Source of the DNA: an uncultured Porphyromonadaceae bacterium
GTDB lineage: Bacteria > Bacteroidota > Bacteroidia > Bacteroidales > Coprobacteraceae
NCBI GenBank assembly: GCA_900545915.1
Contig: URAV01000016.1
Span: 1 to 64,000, forward strand
Direction: 5' to 3'
Length of the DNA stretch: 64,000 nucleotides
The notes below the pieces were generated by a model, which had not been told where the DNA came from, did no database searches, and saw only the letters and a list, made by a program, of their open reading frames with translations. Positions within the stretch are counted from its first letter, which is position 1. Each line of letters starts with the position of its first letter. Both the position numbers and the translations under genes were made by a program. Of the stretch, positions 63,115 through 64,000 are shown piece after piece.

Positions 63115-64000
63115 TTAAATAATGTCTTTTATCTCTTCAAGATTTTTTGCTACATCTTCATCCGTTACTTCGCAATTTATAAGGTCTCCTGAGAAATATT
63201 GGTCATAAGCTGCCATATCGATGAGTCCGTGTCCCGAAAGGTTGAACAATATTGTTTTCTTTTCTCCTGATTCTTTAGCTTTCTGTGCTTCTTGTATTGC
63301 TGCGGCAATAGCATGAGATGATTCGGGTGCAGGAATAATACCTTCGGTACGAGCGAAAAGAGTTGCCGCCTCGAATGTGTCTAATTGTTTGATATCTACA
63401 GCTTCCATGAGATTGTCTTTTTTCAATTGGCTGACAATCGATCCGGCACCATGATAACGAAGACCTCCGGCATGTATATTCGCAGGTGCGAAGTTATGTC
63501 CGAGTGTGTACATCGGAAGTAATGGGGTATATCCCGCTTCATCTCCGAAATCATATTGGAATCTGCCGCGTGTCAATTTAGGACAAGAAGCCGGCTCGGC
63601 AGCAATAATTCGGATATCTCTACCTTCTGTCAGTTTATGACGTAAGAAAGGAAAAGATATTCCGGAAAAATTTGAACCTCCACCGAAACAACCTATGACG
63701 ATATCGGGATATTCTCCTGCCATTTCCATTTGTTTTTCTGCTTCGAGACCTATTACGGTCTGGTGCAACATAACGTGGTTTAAAACACTCCCTAACGTAT
63801 ATTTGCAATTCGGAGTTTGCAGAGCTAATTCGATCGCTTCTGAAATAGCAGTACCCAGACTGCCTTGATAGTTAGGGTGGTCGGTCAGTATTTTGCGTCC
63901 TGCCTTTGTTGACATACTTGGGGATGCAATTACCTGTGCGCCGAATGTTTGCATAATAGAACGGCGATAAGGCTTTTGATGATAGCTGACTTTTACCATA
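63115..64000 (-). CDS. TrpB2-type tryptophan synthase beta-like protein (partial)
   Basis: The C-terminal 295 residues or so of a PLP enzyme; the gene continues past the right edge, so its N-terminus and the PLP lysine are not visible. MVKVSYHQKPYRR, CFGGGSNFSG (the phosphate-binding glycine loop) and GRFQYDFGDEAGYTPLLP are typical of TrpB2, the beta-subunit variant that makes tryptophan from indole and serine without standard TrpA coupling. The Met at 63999 is internal to the family alignment, so no start is claimed. Confidence 0.85.
   Translation of the reverse strand, partial: MVKVSYHQKPYRRSIMQTFGAQVIASPSMSTKAGRKILTDHPNYQGSLGTAISEAIELALQTPNCKYTLGSVLNHVMLHQTVIGLEAEKQMEMAGEYPDIVIGCFGGGSNFSGISFPFLRHKLTEGRDIRIIAAEPASCPKLTRGRFQYDFGDEAGYTPLLPMYTLGHNFAPANIHAGGLRYHGAGSIVSQLKKDNLMEAVDIKQLDTFEAATLFARTEGIIPAPESSHAIAAAIQEAQKAKESGEKKTILFNLSGHGLIDMAAYDQYFSGDLINCEVTDEDVAKNLEEIKDII

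Noticed and set aside
1..64000. Prophage, integrative element, IS element, tRNA or CRISPR array
   Set aside because: No integrase, transposase, phage structural gene, tRNA fold or regular repeat-spacer array was seen in the window.

Overview
The window looks like a chromosome segment of a Bacteroidales bacterium (phylum Bacteroidota). The evidence is an AT-rich base composition; many genes preceded by the Bacteroidota-type -7 box TAnnTTTG with few strong Shine-Dalgarno sites; two proteins with type IX secretion (T9SS) C-terminal sorting domains; GH109, GH43 and GH35 enzymes; and a eukaryote-like ProS. A Coprobacter/Barnesiellaceae-like gut organism is a guess; no rRNA or other taxonomic marker is present. 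I found no tRNA, rRNA, CRISPR array, insertion sequence, phage gene or susC/susD pair.

Layout. 1-680: a tiny minus-strand gene with its own promoter and terminators. 680-3134: a TetR-KASIII-FabG operon whose promoter lies in a long palindrome, closed by a 17-bp terminator. 3140-7572: a pseudouridine synthase, a lyase-type fusion (alginate-lyase-like plus beta-helix) and a GH109-type oxidoreductase-fold glycosidase, with a 116-bp dispersed repeat before the last. 7600-13100: ferritin, then a minus-strand pair of a giant acyl-CoA dehydratase activase and TetR. 13545-16812: a self-contained four-gene radical-SAM peptide modification cassette, the most unusual part of the window. 16831-19042: tgt-lptF/G. 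19290-25352: a small exported protein, clpB behind a sigma-54-like promoter, and a GH35 beta-galactosidase. 25804-32621: two tandem paralogous secreted double beta-helix proteins with F5/8 and T9SS domains. 32923-38582: an acidic small protein, an OmpA-family protein, ProS, a patatin, an MFS transporter and a CAT-fold acetyltransferase. 38634-45549: GH43, a WG-repeat lipoprotein, and an etfB-etfA-(TonB/MORN)-acyl-CoA dehydrogenase operon. 45788-52770: a cupin, a GT87-like membrane protein and purF/purL. 53049-64000: a LysE exporter, a CBM9-like protein, an AddB-like nuclease, a lipoprotein flavin reductase, a MmcQ/YjbR protein, ABC-F, an M13 peptidase and a partial TrpB2, with a second copy of the dispersed repeat next to trpB.

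The standout system (13594-16751) has a precursor with a twin-arginine lipoprotein leader followed by about 40 cysteines, mostly spaced exactly four residues apart; a radical SAM/SPASM enzyme; a degenerate SPASM-type partner without the SAM-cluster motif; and a 91-aa accessory protein. The partner proteins resemble the families named for CXXX-repeat peptides. The leader suggests the product is modified in the cytoplasm, exported folded by Tat, lipidated and possibly shown on the cell surface. That scenario is inference; the gene set and sequence features are directly visible.
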